A stretch of 64,000 nucleotides of DNA from Streptomyces pristinaespiralis (lineage in GTDB: Bacteria; Actinomycetota; Actinomycetes; Streptomycetales; Streptomycetaceae): assembly GCF_001278075.1 (NCBI RefSeq), contig NZ_CP011340.1, positions 5,146,001-5,210,000 on the forward strand. The letters run 5' to 3'. Below the pieces are notes generated by a model. The model ran no database searches, was not told the origin of the DNA, and was given only the letters and a program-made list of their open reading frames with translations. Both the position numbers and the translations under genes were made by a program. Positions 8,888 to 17,929 of the stretch are shown in pieces; the first letter of the stretch is position 1; every line of letters begins with the position of its first letter.

Positions 8888-10392
8888 ACGGACGGGTCGT
8901 CGGGGGACGTTACGAACTGTCCGCGCTCGTCGGCCAGGGCGGCATGGGCCAGGTCTGGACGGCCTACGACGGGCGTCTCGACCGCCGTGTCGCCGTCAAG
9001 CTGCTGCGCCCCGACCACATGGCCGCGGCGACCGCGGCCGACGAGATGCGCCGGCGTTTCGTGCGCGAGTGCCGGGTGACGGCCCAGGTGTGCCACCCCG
9101 GCCTGGTCACCGTGCACGACGCCGGCAGCGACGGCGACGACCTCTACCTGGTGATGCAGTACGTCGAGGGCGCCGACCTGGCCGACCATCTCGCGGAGCA
9201 CGACCCGTATCCGTGGGAGTGGGCCGTCGGCGTCGCCGCCCAGCTGTGCGCGGTCCTCGGCGCCGTGCACGCCGTGCCGATCGTCCACCGCGACCTCAAG
9301 CCCCGCAATGTCATGGTGAAGCCCGACGGCACGCTCACCGTCCTCGACCTCGGCGTGGCCTCCGTCATCGACACGGACACCACCCGGCTCACCCACACCG
9401 GCTCGCCCATCGGCAGCCCCGCCTACATGGCCCCCGAGCAGGCGATGGGCGGCGCCGTCGGCCCGTACACCGATCTGTACGCGCTGGGCGTCCTGCTGCA
9501 CGAACTCCTCAGCGGGAACGTCCCCTTCGCCGGCTCCACGGCCCTCGGCGTGCTGCACCGGCACCTCCACGAGCCGCCGCTGCCGGTCCGGCAGCTGCGC
9601 CCGGAGGTCCCCGAGCCGCTGGAGGCGCTCGTCCTGCGGCTGCTCGCCAAGGACCCGCAGCACCGTCCTTCCGGGGCGCAGGAGGTGTACGAGGCACTGG
9701 TCCCGCTGCTGCCCCAGCGCGGCGAGCCCCGCGGGCCGCTCGACCCTACGCGCCCGTTCCTGCGCCCGCACGCCCCGTGGCCGGACCGGGCGGGCGCCGC
9801 GCCGGCCCCCGCCGCGCCGCCGGTGGCCCCTGCGCCGAAGGCCGATGTCGCGGGCGCCGTCGACGAGGTCAAGCGTCTCCTCGGCGAGGGCAGCATCACC
9901 CAGGCCGTCGACATCCTCGGCGGCATCCTCCCGGCCGCGGCGGCGGAGCACGGCGAGCACTCGCCCGTCGTCCGCATCCTGCGCAAGCAGTACGCGGCGA
10001 CCTTGATGGACGACGGCCAGTACCGCCGGGCCCTGCCCGAGCTGCGCCGCCTCGCCGACGACAGGACCGCGGAGGCCGGCCCGTCGGACGCCCAGACGCT
10101 GCAGTACCGCTACGACGCGGCCCACTGCCTGGAGCAGCTCGGCGAGGCGGCCGCCGCGGTGGCCGAGTACCGCGCGGTCCTGCCGTACTACGAGAGCTCG
10201 GAGCCGGACCGCGCGCTCCAGGTGCGCCACCGCATAGGCCACCTGCTGCTCGCGGTGGGCGACCACACGGCGGCGCAGCAGCAGTTCCGGTCGCTGCTGT
10301 ACGACGCGGAGCGCGCGTACGGCCCGTACCACCCGCTGGCGGCGGAGGTACGGCGGGCGCTGGAGCGCCAGCAGCAGTTCCGCATGGGCTGA
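8884..10392 (+). CDS. Soluble Hanks-type Ser/Thr protein kinase with TPR-like C-terminal domain
   Basis: 502 residues from GTG 8884. The kinase domain spans 1-280: Gly loop VGQGGMGQVW (about 16-25), Lys39 in VAVKLL, catalytic HRDLKPRNVMV (about 135), activation segment with APEQAMGG and YTDLYALG. The metal-binding DFG is replaced by DLG (about 154-156). A Pro/Ala-rich linker (about 285-320) leads to a helical region (about 320-500) with repeated helix pairs resembling TPR or bacterial transcriptional-activator-like repeats, for example YDAAHCLEQLGEAAAAVAEYR. No transmembrane segment is present, unlike PknB-type kinases, so membrane contact would have to come from the overlapping upstream gene. 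The substrate is unknown. Confidence 0.93.
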   Translation: MNGRVVGGRYELSALVGQGGMGQVWTAYDGRLDRRVAVKLLRPDHMAAATAADEMRRRFVRECRVTAQVCHPGLVTVHDAGSDGDDLYLVMQYVEGADLADHLAEHDPYPWEWAVGVAAQLCAVLGAVHAVPIVHRDLKPRNVMVKPDGTLTVLDLGVASVIDTDTTRLTHTGSPIGSPAYMAPEQAMGGAVGPYTDLYALGVLLHELLSGNVPFAGSTALGVLHRHLHEPPLPVRQLRPEVPEPLEALVLRLLAKDPQHRPSGAQEVYEALVPLLPQRGEPRGPLDPTRPFLRPHAPWPDRAGAAPAPAAPPVAPAPKADVAGAVDEVKRLLGEGSITQAVDILGGILPAAAAEHGEHSPVVRILRKQYAATLMDDGQYRRALPELRRLADDRTAEAGPSDAQTLQYRYDAAHCLEQLGEAAAAVAEYRAVLPYYESSEPDRALQVRHRIGHLLLAVGDHTAAQQQFRSLLYDAERAYGPYHPLAAEVRRALERQQQFRMG

Positions 10393-10449
10393 CGAGCAGG
10401 GCGGGACGGACAGGGCAGGGCCCAACGGGCCCTGGCGGCCGGCGCCGGC

Positions 10450-11352
10450 TCAGTCCGCCCGCAGGAAGGCCGAGGTGGACACCCTCCCCAGCATCCGCAG
10501 CCGGGACGTGCCACCGGCCAGGTGCTTGTCCAGGGCCTCCTGGACACCGGGCCACGCCTTGTCGCCGTAGTCGTCGAGGACCACGATCCCGCCCGGGGCG
10601 ATGATCTTCTCGACCCACTCGAGGTCGGCGGCGACACCCTCCATGGAGTGGTCGCCGTCCACGACGATCACCCCGTACTCCCGGTCGGAGACGGCCTCAC
10701 GGATCTCCGGATCGGACGAGAATCCCTGCTGGATACGGGCCTGGAGGGCGGAACGGCTGCCGCCCAGCGCCAGGTTGGCGCGTACGACGTCCTCCCGCAC
10801 CGGGGTGCCGGTCGGGTCGGCGGGCTGCGAGGTCCCCGGCTGGAGCTGCGAGCCGGCCAGCGGGTCGACGATCGTCAGGTCCGGCTCGATGCCCGCCCGG
10901 TGCACCATGCGCACCAGGGCGGAGGCGAACAGCCCGTACAGGGTGCCGATCTCGAGGATGTTGCCGTTGGGCGGCGAGAGCAGCGGAACGGTCGCGAGCT
11001 TGCCGCAGATGTTGGACGTGGAGCCCGCCAGCCGCCCCACCCCGAGCGCCTCCAGCGCGACCACGGTGCGGAAGGCGACGACGACACTGCGCCGGGCGTG
11101 CTCGCCGCGGTCGCTGACGTCCCCCACCTCGCGTACCAGCCGGTCGATCTCCGCGGCGGGCGGGATGCGGTGCGCGCCTCTGCCCGTGCCGTCGAGCAGC
11201 AGCCCCACCGCGTACTGCTGCCGCCGCATCTCGGCCACCTCCCGCCGCAAGGTGTCGAGATCGGGCTGCACGCCACGTCTCACACGCCGGTCGAGCAGGG
11301 TGAGGGCGGGACGCAGGGCGCGCTTCGTCAGACGGTTGCGGAGAATGGGCAT
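10450..11352 (-). CDS. Class I SAM-dependent methyltransferase (Methyltransf_24-like)
   Basis: 300 residues from ATG 11352; a TTG at 11376 is an alternative, and neither has a good ribosome-binding site. The N-terminal 110 residues are basic and coiled (about 20-60 contain LRREVAEMRRQQYAV). The SAM-binding signature is ILEIGTLYGLFASALV, followed by DLTIVDPLAG and, in the CmcI/cephalosporin-hydroxylase-like manner, VIVVDGDHSMEGVAADLEW and APGGIVVLDDYGD. This subfamily often methylates sugars or acts in glycan clusters, which fits its place next to YfhO and glycosyltransferase genes. It lies 49 bases downstream of the YfhO gene on the same strand and is probably cotranscribed with it. Confidence 0.85.
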   Translation of the reverse strand: MPILRNRLTKRALRPALTLLDRRVRRGVQPDLDTLRREVAEMRRQQYAVGLLLDGTGRGAHRIPPAAEIDRLVREVGDVSDRGEHARRSVVVAFRTVVALEALGVGRLAGSTSNICGKLATVPLLSPPNGNILEIGTLYGLFASALVRMVHRAGIEPDLTIVDPLAGSQLQPGTSQPADPTGTPVREDVVRANLALGGSRSALQARIQQGFSSDPEIREAVSDREYGVIVVDGDHSMEGVAADLEWVEKIIAPGGIVVLDDYGDKAWPGVQEALDKHLAGGTSRLRMLGRVSTSAFLRAD

Positions 11353-11401
11353 GCCCGGGAACGTACGCGTGAACAACCCCCGCGCCCACCAAGCTCCAGT
11401 G

Positions 11402-13915
11402 CTAGGCAGATGAAGTCTTGGTGTCCCCCCGGCGACGCGGGCGGGAAAGCATCGGGCGGCCCGGGCCGAGGACGATCAGCCCGATCGCACCGGCCACCGC
11501 CGCGAACAGGCCCGCGCGCAGCCCCGGTGGCCGGAACGAACACTCCACGGACGTCTGTCCGGCGGCCACGGGGGTCGCCACCAGCCCCAGGTACGAGTCC
11601 GCCGGCCGGCCACCGCAGCTCCAGCCCGCGATCCGCGGCGCGGCGAGCACGGCCGTTCCGCCCGGCCCTGCGGGCAGTTCGGCGCGCACCCCGCTGTCAC
11701 CGACGTCGACGGACACCGCTCCGGTGCTCCGCAGCCGCTCGACCGCGGCCGACAGCCGTTGCCCGTCCAGGCAGCCGACGGTCTCGTGGGGCAGGGTCCC
11801 GGCCCGCGCGGCGCGCAGCGACACGGTCACCTGTCCGTCGCCGGTGCGTCCGAGGCCCGCCATCGCGGCGCGCCGTCCGGGGAGTTCGCCGCGGAAGTCG
11901 ACGAGCTCGCCCGCCCCGAGCCGGGCCGTGCCGAACAGGTCCGGCGCCCACAGGAAGACCTCGCTGCCGGCGGGGCAGCGGGCCGTCAGGGTGTAGCGGC
12001 CGGGCGCCAACCGGTGGTCGAAGCGGTCCTGGTCGGGGACGGCGGCCCCCGCCCCGGTGCGCAGCCGGGTCGCGGGGACCGTGTAGACGGCGGCGCCGAG
12101 CAGCTTCTCCTGGTTGCGGTAGGGGGAGCGGCCGAGGCGGAGGCCGTCCGGCAGGGCGGGCCGCACCGTCACCAGCGGCGGGACCTCCTGCCGCGTCACC
12201 GCCGTGGGCCTGTCGTCGGGTCTGGTCCAGCCCTGGTGCGGGTCGCGTGGCACGTGCACGCGGGCGCCGACGGAGAAGACCGCGTCGGTGACGGGGTTGT
12301 CGAGGCTGTGCATCGCCCGGCCGCCCGAGGTCCAGCCGCTCCCGAGGGCGAGGAACGTGCGCGTCAGCACGGCGGGTGTGTGGCTGCTGTAGTAGGCCGC
12401 GCCCTGGCCGCCGACGGCCATCGGGTCGTTGGCCGTGGTCTGCTCACGGCCGGGGTCCGTACGGTAGCGGGGCCAGCCGTCGGCCCCTTCGACGGCGTCC
12501 GCCTGCTCCTGCTGGCGCGTGCCCCAGGGCGCGTAGTCGTCGAGGCGGTTCAGGCGCTGCCGGTCCGCGTAGGCGGTGGTCGCCGCGGCCTGGCCCGCCA
12601 GGGCGCCGATCAGCAGGACGGCGGCGAGCGGCGCCGTACGCCCGCCGCGGCGGGCGACCAGCAGCCCGCCCACGACGGCGAGCAGCCCGGCGGCGAACAG
12701 CGGGTACGTCCACCGGGTGACCAGAGGGCTGAAGGACGCGGCGGCCGTGACGGCGAGGAGCACGGCGCCGCCGCCGAGCAGGGCCCGCCGGCCGGGCCAG
12801 GCGCGGGCGACGGCGGTCCACGCCGCGATGACGGTCACACCGGCGAGCACGAAGGTCTGCCGGTACGGGCTGCCGTTGGGCGTCGCGAAGGCGTGCCACA
12901 GCAGATGCGTGGGGGCCCACTGGAGCGAGAGGGCCACCGCCGCCACCAGGCCGGCCCAGGCCAGCCGCTCGCGACCGGGCACCGCGCGGTGGAAGGCCAG
13001 CGCGCAGGCCAGCAGCAGCGCTCCCGTGCCGAGGAACAGCGCCGGGGTGAAGAAGCTGTAGGTGGCCGGCAGCAGCCGTGCGGACACGTCCGACCAGGAG
13101 GCCGCCGCGAACTCCCGCTTCCAGCCGGGATAGGCGTGCCGGGTGCCCAGGAAGACGGGGGCGAGCACGGGCGCCGCGAGCGCGGTGCCGAGCAGCACGC
13201 TCCGCACCGCCCGCAGCAGCGCCCGTATCCGCTCCCGGCGTTCCGTTTCCTCCAGGAGCAGCCGCAGGAGGAGGACGAGCGCGGCGCCCAGGGTCGCCAT
13301 GTAGGCGGTGTAGAAGTTCGCGGTCCACGCCAGCGCGACGATCACGGGACCCAGCACGGGCCGTCTGCCCCGGCGGGCCCATTCGCCGACGAGACACAGC
13401 AGCGGGAAGGCGATCAGCCCGTCCAGCCACATCGGGTTGTACGAGGCCTCGACGACCGACCAGCCGCACAGGGCGTACGAGGCGCCGAGGACGGCGGCCG
13501 CCCATCTCCGGTCCGTGCCCCGGTGGAGCGCCGTGAGCAGCCAGGTCATGGCCGCCGCGGCGGCCGCCATCTTGACGAGGGTGACCACGTAGACGGCCAG
13601 GTCGATCTCGTCACGGGGGAAGAGCCCGACGAGCACCGCGAACGGGCTCCCGAGGTAGGTGCCGATGTCGGGCAGGAAGCTGGTGCCGTACCCGGACTGC
13701 CAGTTGAGCAGCACCCCGCCGTCGGCCCGCCCGTGCAGCAGGTCCCACAGCCGCGTGTGGAACGGTACGAACTGGTTGCCGAGGTCGTTCACGCTGCGGG
13801 TGTGCGGCCCGAAGGGGAAGCTGCGGGCGACGGCGTCGCCGGCGCACACGGTGCCGACGGTGATCAGCGCGGCGAGACCGGCGGCACGGCCGCGCGCGGA
13901 GGGCATGGTCCACAT
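11402..13915 (-). CDS. YfhO-family polytopic membrane protein (predicted GT-C glycosyltransferase)
   Basis: 837 residues. About a dozen hydrophobic segments fill residues 10-450, and a long, mostly outward-facing segment (about 450-800) ends in a last transmembrane helix and a basic tail. The N-terminal loop with NDLGNQFVPFHTRLWD and NWQSGYGTSFLPDIGTYLGSP matches the YfhO family (Bacillus homologues glycosylate lipoteichoic acid from undecaprenyl-P-sugar, outside the membrane). The neighbouring divergent GtrB-like transferase could make the lipid-linked sugar that this protein uses. No strong ribosome-binding site is seen at ATG 13915; the ATG nine bases downstream is an alternative. Confidence 0.85.
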   Translation of the reverse strand: MWTMPSARGRAAGLAALITVGTVCAGDAVARSFPFGPHTRSVNDLGNQFVPFHTRLWDLLHGRADGGVLLNWQSGYGTSFLPDIGTYLGSPFAVLVGLFPRDEIDLAVYVVTLVKMAAAAAAMTWLLTALHRGTDRRWAAAVLGASYALCGWSVVEASYNPMWLDGLIAFPLLCLVGEWARRGRRPVLGPVIVALAWTANFYTAYMATLGAALVLLLRLLLEETERRERIRALLRAVRSVLLGTALAAPVLAPVFLGTRHAYPGWKREFAAASWSDVSARLLPATYSFFTPALFLGTGALLLACALAFHRAVPGRERLAWAGLVAAVALSLQWAPTHLLWHAFATPNGSPYRQTFVLAGVTVIAAWTAVARAWPGRRALLGGGAVLLAVTAAASFSPLVTRWTYPLFAAGLLAVVGGLLVARRGGRTAPLAAVLLIGALAGQAAATTAYADRQRLNRLDDYAPWGTRQQEQADAVEGADGWPRYRTDPGREQTTANDPMAVGGQGAAYYSSHTPAVLTRTFLALGSGWTSGGRAMHSLDNPVTDAVFSVGARVHVPRDPHQGWTRPDDRPTAVTRQEVPPLVTVRPALPDGLRLGRSPYRNQEKLLGAAVYTVPATRLRTGAGAAVPDQDRFDHRLAPGRYTLTARCPAGSEVFLWAPDLFGTARLGAGELVDFRGELPGRRAAMAGLGRTGDGQVTVSLRAARAGTLPHETVGCLDGQRLSAAVERLRSTGAVSVDVGDSGVRAELPAGPGGTAVLAAPRIAGWSCGGRPADSYLGLVATPVAAGQTSVECSFRPPGLRAGLFAAVAGAIGLIVLGPGRPMLSRPRRRGDTKTSSA

Positions 13916-14039
13916 GATGTGTCGAATATGCCAGCAGAGATCTGGAAATCACCCTGCGAGAAGACCAGTTCACCGAAAGGTCGCCTGTACGCCATGTCGT
14001 GACCCCGCGTGCGACATTCAGGGCGGATGTTGTTCTCTG

Positions 14040-15029
14040 GTGCTGATCTCGATAGTTGTCCCGTGCTTCAACGAAGAGGAGATCATCGGCCGCTTCCACG
14101 ACCATGTGACCGCCGAACTCGACCTGCTCGGGCAGGAATTCGAGCTGGTCTACGTGGACGACGGAAGCCAGGACCGGACGCTCGATCTCCTCCAGGAGAT
14201 CGCCGAGGCCGACTCCCGTACCCGCTACGTCTCCTTCAGCCGCAACTTCGGCAAGGAGGCGGCGATGCTCGCCGGCCTCCGGCACGCCGAGGGGGACGCG
14301 GTCGTCATCATGGACGCCGACCTCCAGCATCCGCCCGAGCTCGTGCGGCGCATGATCCAGCTGTACGAGGAGGGCTTCGACCAGGTCATCGCCAAGCGCA
14401 CCCGCAAGGGCGACCGGGTCTCCCGCACGGTCACGGCGCGCGCCTACTACTGGCTGATCAACCGGCTCGTCGACGTACAACTCGTGGACGGGGTCGGCGA
14501 TTTCCGGCTGCTGTCACGGCGCACCGTCGACGCGGTGCTGGAGCTGACCGAGTACAACCGTTTCTCCAAGGGCATTTTCGCCTGGGTCGGATTCCGCACG
14601 ACGACATTCGAGTACGAGAATGCGGTGCGGGAGCAGGGCCGCTCCAAATGGAGCTTCGGAAAGCTCCTCAACTACGGTCTCGACGGCCTTCTCTCCTTCA
14701 ACAACAAACCGCTGCGGGCCGCGATCTATCTGGGAATGCTGCTCCTGGCGGTCGCGATGGTGTACGCCGCCTGGATCGTCGGTGTCGCCCTGGCGAACGG
14801 CGTGGACACCCCCGGATATGTCACCCTGCTCGTGGCGGTCATCGCGCTCGCCGGCGTGCAGATGCTGATGCTGGGTGTGGTCGGCGAGTACGTCGGACGC
14901 ATCTACTACGAGGTGAAGCGGCGGCCGCACTTCCTGGTGAAGGCGACCAACGCCGGCCTTCCCCGACAGGAGGACGACCGACGGGACAGCGACGGGAACA
15001 GGCGCGCGGGGGAACTGGTAGGGAAATGA
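14040..15029 (+). CDS. GtrB/DPM1-like glycosyltransferase family 2 protein
   Basis: 329 residues from GTG 14040, with GGGCGGA about ten bases upstream. The GT-A fold starts at once (ISIVVPCFNEEEII), with VYVDDGSQDRT, the DADLQHPPELV metal-binding DxD region (about 95-105) and the GtrB/DPM1 hallmark KGIFAWVGF plus GRSKWSF. Two transmembrane helices follow (about 225-250, 260-285). Such enzymes move glucose or a related sugar from a nucleotide to undecaprenyl phosphate on the inner membrane face. The overlapping gtrA gene downstream is the usual partner flippase, so together they should supply an outward-facing polyprenyl-P-sugar, perhaps for the YfhO protein. Confidence 0.93.
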   Translation: MLISIVVPCFNEEEIIGRFHDHVTAELDLLGQEFELVYVDDGSQDRTLDLLQEIAEADSRTRYVSFSRNFGKEAAMLAGLRHAEGDAVVIMDADLQHPPELVRRMIQLYEEGFDQVIAKRTRKGDRVSRTVTARAYYWLINRLVDVQLVDGVGDFRLLSRRTVDAVLELTEYNRFSKGIFAWVGFRTTTFEYENAVREQGRSKWSFGKLLNYGLDGLLSFNNKPLRAAIYLGMLLLAVAMVYAAWIVGVALANGVDTPGYVTLLVAVIALAGVQMLMLGVVGEYVGRIYYEVKRRPHFLVKATNAGLPRQEDDRRDSDGNRRAGELVGK

Positions 15030-15463
15030 CGGTACGGGGCCAGATCGTCAGGTTCGGCCTGGTCGGACTGGTGAACACCGGGACGTACTACGGCCTGTAC
15101 CTGGCCCTGCTCACGGTCCTGCCGTACGTGGCGGCCCACGTGGTCGCGTTCCTGCTGTCCATGGTCGGGTCGTTCTTCCTGACCTCGTACTTCACGTACC
15201 GCACCCGGCCGACGTGGCGGAAGTTCCTGCTGTTCCCGCTCACCAACGCGGCGAACTTCGTGGTGACGACCAGCGGGGTGTACCTGCTCGTCGACGTGCT
15301 GCACCTCGGCAGCACCTATGCGCCGCTGCTCGCGGCGGCAGCGGCCATCCCGCTGACGTTCGTCCTGTCGCGTTTCATCATGCTCGGCCCTGACCGCTCC
15401 CCGGCCCGGCAGGACACGGAACCGGAGCAGGACACGGAACCGGAGCAGGCCACGGCCCGCTGA
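15026..15463 (+). CDS. GtrA family membrane protein
   Basis: 145 residues; the ATG overlaps the stop of the glycosyltransferase gene (ATGA). Four hydrophobic helices and the family features RFGLVGLVNTGTYYGLY at the start and FFLTSYFTYR after helix 2 identify GtrA, thought to flip bactoprenol-linked sugars. The C-terminal tail carries a short exact repeat (DTEPEQ twice). It has the same operon and same likely pathway as the upstream GtrB-like gene. Confidence 0.92.
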   Translation: MTVRGQIVRFGLVGLVNTGTYYGLYLALLTVLPYVAAHVVAFLLSMVGSFFLTSYFTYRTRPTWRKFLLFPLTNAANFVVTTSGVYLLVDVLHLGSTYAPLLAAAAAIPLTFVLSRFIMLGPDRSPARQDTEPEQDTEPEQATAR

Positions 15464-15476
15464 GCACTTCGGTCGG

Positions 15477-16346
15477 TTATTCGGGCCGCGAGGCGAAGAA
15501 GCGCGCAAGGGACGACGCGAGCTCTTCCGGGGCCTCTTCGGCCACGTGGTGCCCGGAGTCGATGCCGTGGCCCCGGACGTCCGGTGCCCACTGCCGCCAG
15601 ATGTCCACCGGGTCCCCGTACAGATCCTCGAGGTCGTCCCGGAGGGACCAAAGGATCAGCGCCGGGCACCGGATCCGCATCCCGGCGGCCCGGTCGTCCT
15701 CCTCGTGCCGGCGGTCGACGGTGAGGCCGGCCCGGTAGTCCTCCAGCATCGCCCGCACCACGTCGGGGTTCCTCACGGCCGCGCGCCACTCGTCGTAATT
15801 CTCCTGCCCCATGCTCTGCGGATCGCCGCGGTACCAGCTGTCCGGATCGGCGTTGATGACCCGCTCGGGTATGTCCGGCTGGGCGAAGAAGAACCAGTGC
15901 CACCACTGCGTGGCGAACTCGGTCGTGATGCGGGACAGGTGCTCCGTGAGGGGCAGACAGTCGATCAGCGCCACCCGCAGGACCGCGTCGGGATGATCGA
16001 GCGCGAGACGCAGCGCGACACTGCCTCCGCGGTCGTGCCCGGCGAGCGCGAACCGGGCGTGGCCGAGGGAGCGCATCACCTCGACCACGTCACCGGCGAC
16101 GGCCCGCTTGGAGTACCCGGCATGGTCCGCCGTGGGCGCCGGGCCGGTGGACCGGCCGTACCCCCGGAGATCGGGACAGACCACGATGAAACCTCGCCGG
16201 ACGAGGAGCGGGGCGACGCGATGCCAGGTCCCGGATGTCCGGGGATGGCCGTGCAGCAGCACCACCGGCGGCCCTTCCCCGCCGTAGCGGACGAAAATCG
16301 ATGCTTCACCGACCTGAACCCGCGTTGCCTCGAAGCCGTCGAACAA
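15477..16346 (-). CDS. Alpha/beta hydrolase of the fluoroacetate/haloacetate dehalogenase type
   Basis: 289 residues from TTG 16346, which has GGGAGG eight bases upstream; an upstream in-frame start at 16496 would add 50 basic residues with no match to the family. The start LFDGFEATRV matches the usual M-F-x-G-F-E opening of dehalogenases. Oxyanion motif HGHPRT, then DLRGYGRS, and the nucleophile elbow GHDRGGS with Asp105 rather than Ser. An aspartate nucleophile means dehalogenase or epoxide-hydrolase chemistry. HWFFFAQPDIPE (cap domain) and SGHHVAEEAPE (catalytic His) complete the picture. It ends only 13 bases after gtrA, convergently. It is probably unrelated to the glycans around it. Confidence 0.85.
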   Translation of the reverse strand: MFDGFEATRVQVGEASIFVRYGGEGPPVVLLHGHPRTSGTWHRVAPLLVRRGFIVVCPDLRGYGRSTGPAPTADHAGYSKRAVAGDVVEVMRSLGHARFALAGHDRGGSVALRLALDHPDAVLRVALIDCLPLTEHLSRITTEFATQWWHWFFFAQPDIPERVINADPDSWYRGDPQSMGQENYDEWRAAVRNPDVVRAMLEDYRAGLTVDRRHEEDDRAAGMRIRCPALILWSLRDDLEDLYGDPVDIWRQWAPDVRGHGIDSGHHVAEEAPEELASSLARFFASRPE

Positions 16347-16618
16347 GGCCCGGACCTCCCGCCCTCGTTGCTGCGCCGCCCACTGCACCCATCGGCGCAC
16401 CCGTCGGCCGAGGGAAACCCGCGGTCGCCCACGAGGATCACGGGCCGACAGGCTGCGCGAGCCGGTCCTCCCGCTCGGCGAGCGCTGAACCGGCACCGTC
16501 TTCCTCCTGCCCCCGCGGGAGCCGTGGACACCACAGCCCGACCGCAGGACGACGGGCAGGGTTCACCAGCGGTGTCGTCCAGGACCCGCGGGGCACGGAC
16601 AGGTACGGCCCGGGCGGC

Positions 16619-17929
16619 TCAGCGCATCCGGCGCGCCACCTTGCGCAGCACCGGGTTCCGGCGCAGCGCCTCGCCCCGGACGGGCGGCGTGGCCCCCGGC
16701 AGACCCAGGCTGGTCAGCCTGCGCCGCTTGAAGTAGCGGGTCAGCCTCTCCTCGGGCAGCGAGGAGAGGAAGGACGCGGCCTCCTCGCGCAGCCCGGGGT
16801 GGGACCCGGACTGCATGCAGTACCCGACCGCCCGCACCAGGCCGCCGACATCGGCGGTGAGGTCCACCGGCCCGCCCGCCCGCCCGGTGTCGGTCAGATC
16901 GGGGACGAGGGCGTCGACGATGGTCAGCGGGACGCGGTTGCTGTTCTGGTAAGGGGTGATGCGCTCGAGGAGCAGCTCGGTGCCCACCCGGGCGGCGGGG
17001 ATGCCGTAGAAGGCCGCAGCGGTGATCATCGCCGTGGAGAAGCACCCCACGACCAGTTCCGGACGGGCCCGTTCGTAGAGCGTCTCCGCGAGCACGGGCG
17101 TCCGCAGGATGTGCAGATCGAGGCCGAGCGAGGTCCCGAGGTCCTCCAGGGCGCGCGTGGAGTCCGCGGGGGCGCTGGGATGCGGCTTGAAGGTGATGAC
17201 GCGGTGCCCGAGGGCCGCGGCCCCGCGGATCATGCCGAGATGCAGTTCCTCCTCCTCGTCCCGGCTGATCAGCTCCAGCGCGGAGAGGTACTGGCCGAGC
17301 AGCAGCGCCGTAGGACGCTCGGGGCCGATCTCCGCGGCCGAACCGATCTCGCCGAGCACCGCGCGGAACTGCGCGTCGGGCACGGCGACCGGCTCGACCC
17401 CGTACTCGGACAGCAGCATCGGCCGCAGGCCCGGCACCAGGTCGAGATGGATCAGCCGGCTGATGCGGCTGCTCATCGGCAGCGGGATCTGGTTGCGGGT
17501 GGGCCCGTAGCTCATCAGCCCGTCCGCGTACACATGGAGCGGACTGTCCGCGAAGATCGCCGCGACGGCCCGCGAGGGGTTGGCCTGGATGGACTCGCAG
17601 GCGATCTCGACCTTGTCGTCGCCCAGCCCCCAGGCGAGCCGCAGGCTCTTCTCCCACAGCGGGACGTCCTGGGCCCGGGGGGACCAGCCGGCCGGGTGGT
17701 GCGGGTGGATCGTCGCGTTCCAGGAGCGGACCTCGTCGAACTCGGGCCGCAGCGCCTCGAAACCGGACATCCGGTCCAGCGGGGTGCCCAGCTCGGGAAC
17801 GGCCGAGGTGTCACTGACCACCAGGATCCGGCGGTGCTTTGACCGCGGACCGAACAGGCCGGACCGGATCGCGGCCGTGACGGTGGCCGCCGCGTACTGG
17901 GTGGCGGCGCAGAAGATCTGGACGGTCAT
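16619..17929 (-). CDS. Polysialyltransferase-family (POLYST-like) glycosyltransferase
   Basis: 436 residues; ATG 17929 overlaps the stop of the upstream GT2 gene (ATGA). The two motifs of bacterial sialyltransferases of this clan are present: an acidic-Gly motif in HVYADGLMSYGPTRN (about 139-153) and the HP motif in VITFKPHPSAP (about 257), followed by GCFSTAMITAAAFYG. The N-terminal segment IFCAATQYAAATVTAAI resembles the family start. The C-terminus is basic (KRRRL..., RNPVLRKVARRMR), which suits binding at the membrane face. The product would be a sialic-acid- or Kdn-like surface polymer, known in some streptomycetes as teichulosonic acid. No sugar-acid synthase or CMP-transferase gene is in this window, so donor supply must be encoded elsewhere. 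Confidence 0.72.
   Translation of the reverse strand: MTVQIFCAATQYAAATVTAAIRSGLFGPRSKHRRILVVSDTSAVPELGTPLDRMSGFEALRPEFDEVRSWNATIHPHHPAGWSPRAQDVPLWEKSLRLAWGLGDDKVEIACESIQANPSRAVAAIFADSPLHVYADGLMSYGPTRNQIPLPMSSRISRLIHLDLVPGLRPMLLSEYGVEPVAVPDAQFRAVLGEIGSAAEIGPERPTALLLGQYLSALELISRDEEEELHLGMIRGAAALGHRVITFKPHPSAPADSTRALEDLGTSLGLDLHILRTPVLAETLYERARPELVVGCFSTAMITAAAFYGIPAARVGTELLLERITPYQNSNRVPLTIVDALVPDLTDTGRAGGPVDLTADVGGLVRAVGYCMQSGSHPGLREEAASFLSSLPEERLTRYFKRRRLTSLGLPGATPPVRGEALRRNPVLRKVARRMR

Noticed and set aside
11759..14002. A 747-codon plus-strand frame opposite the YfhO gene
   Set aside because: Composition is Gly/Arg/Ala-rich and shows no transmembrane or domain pattern; the minus strand shows a full YfhO protein.
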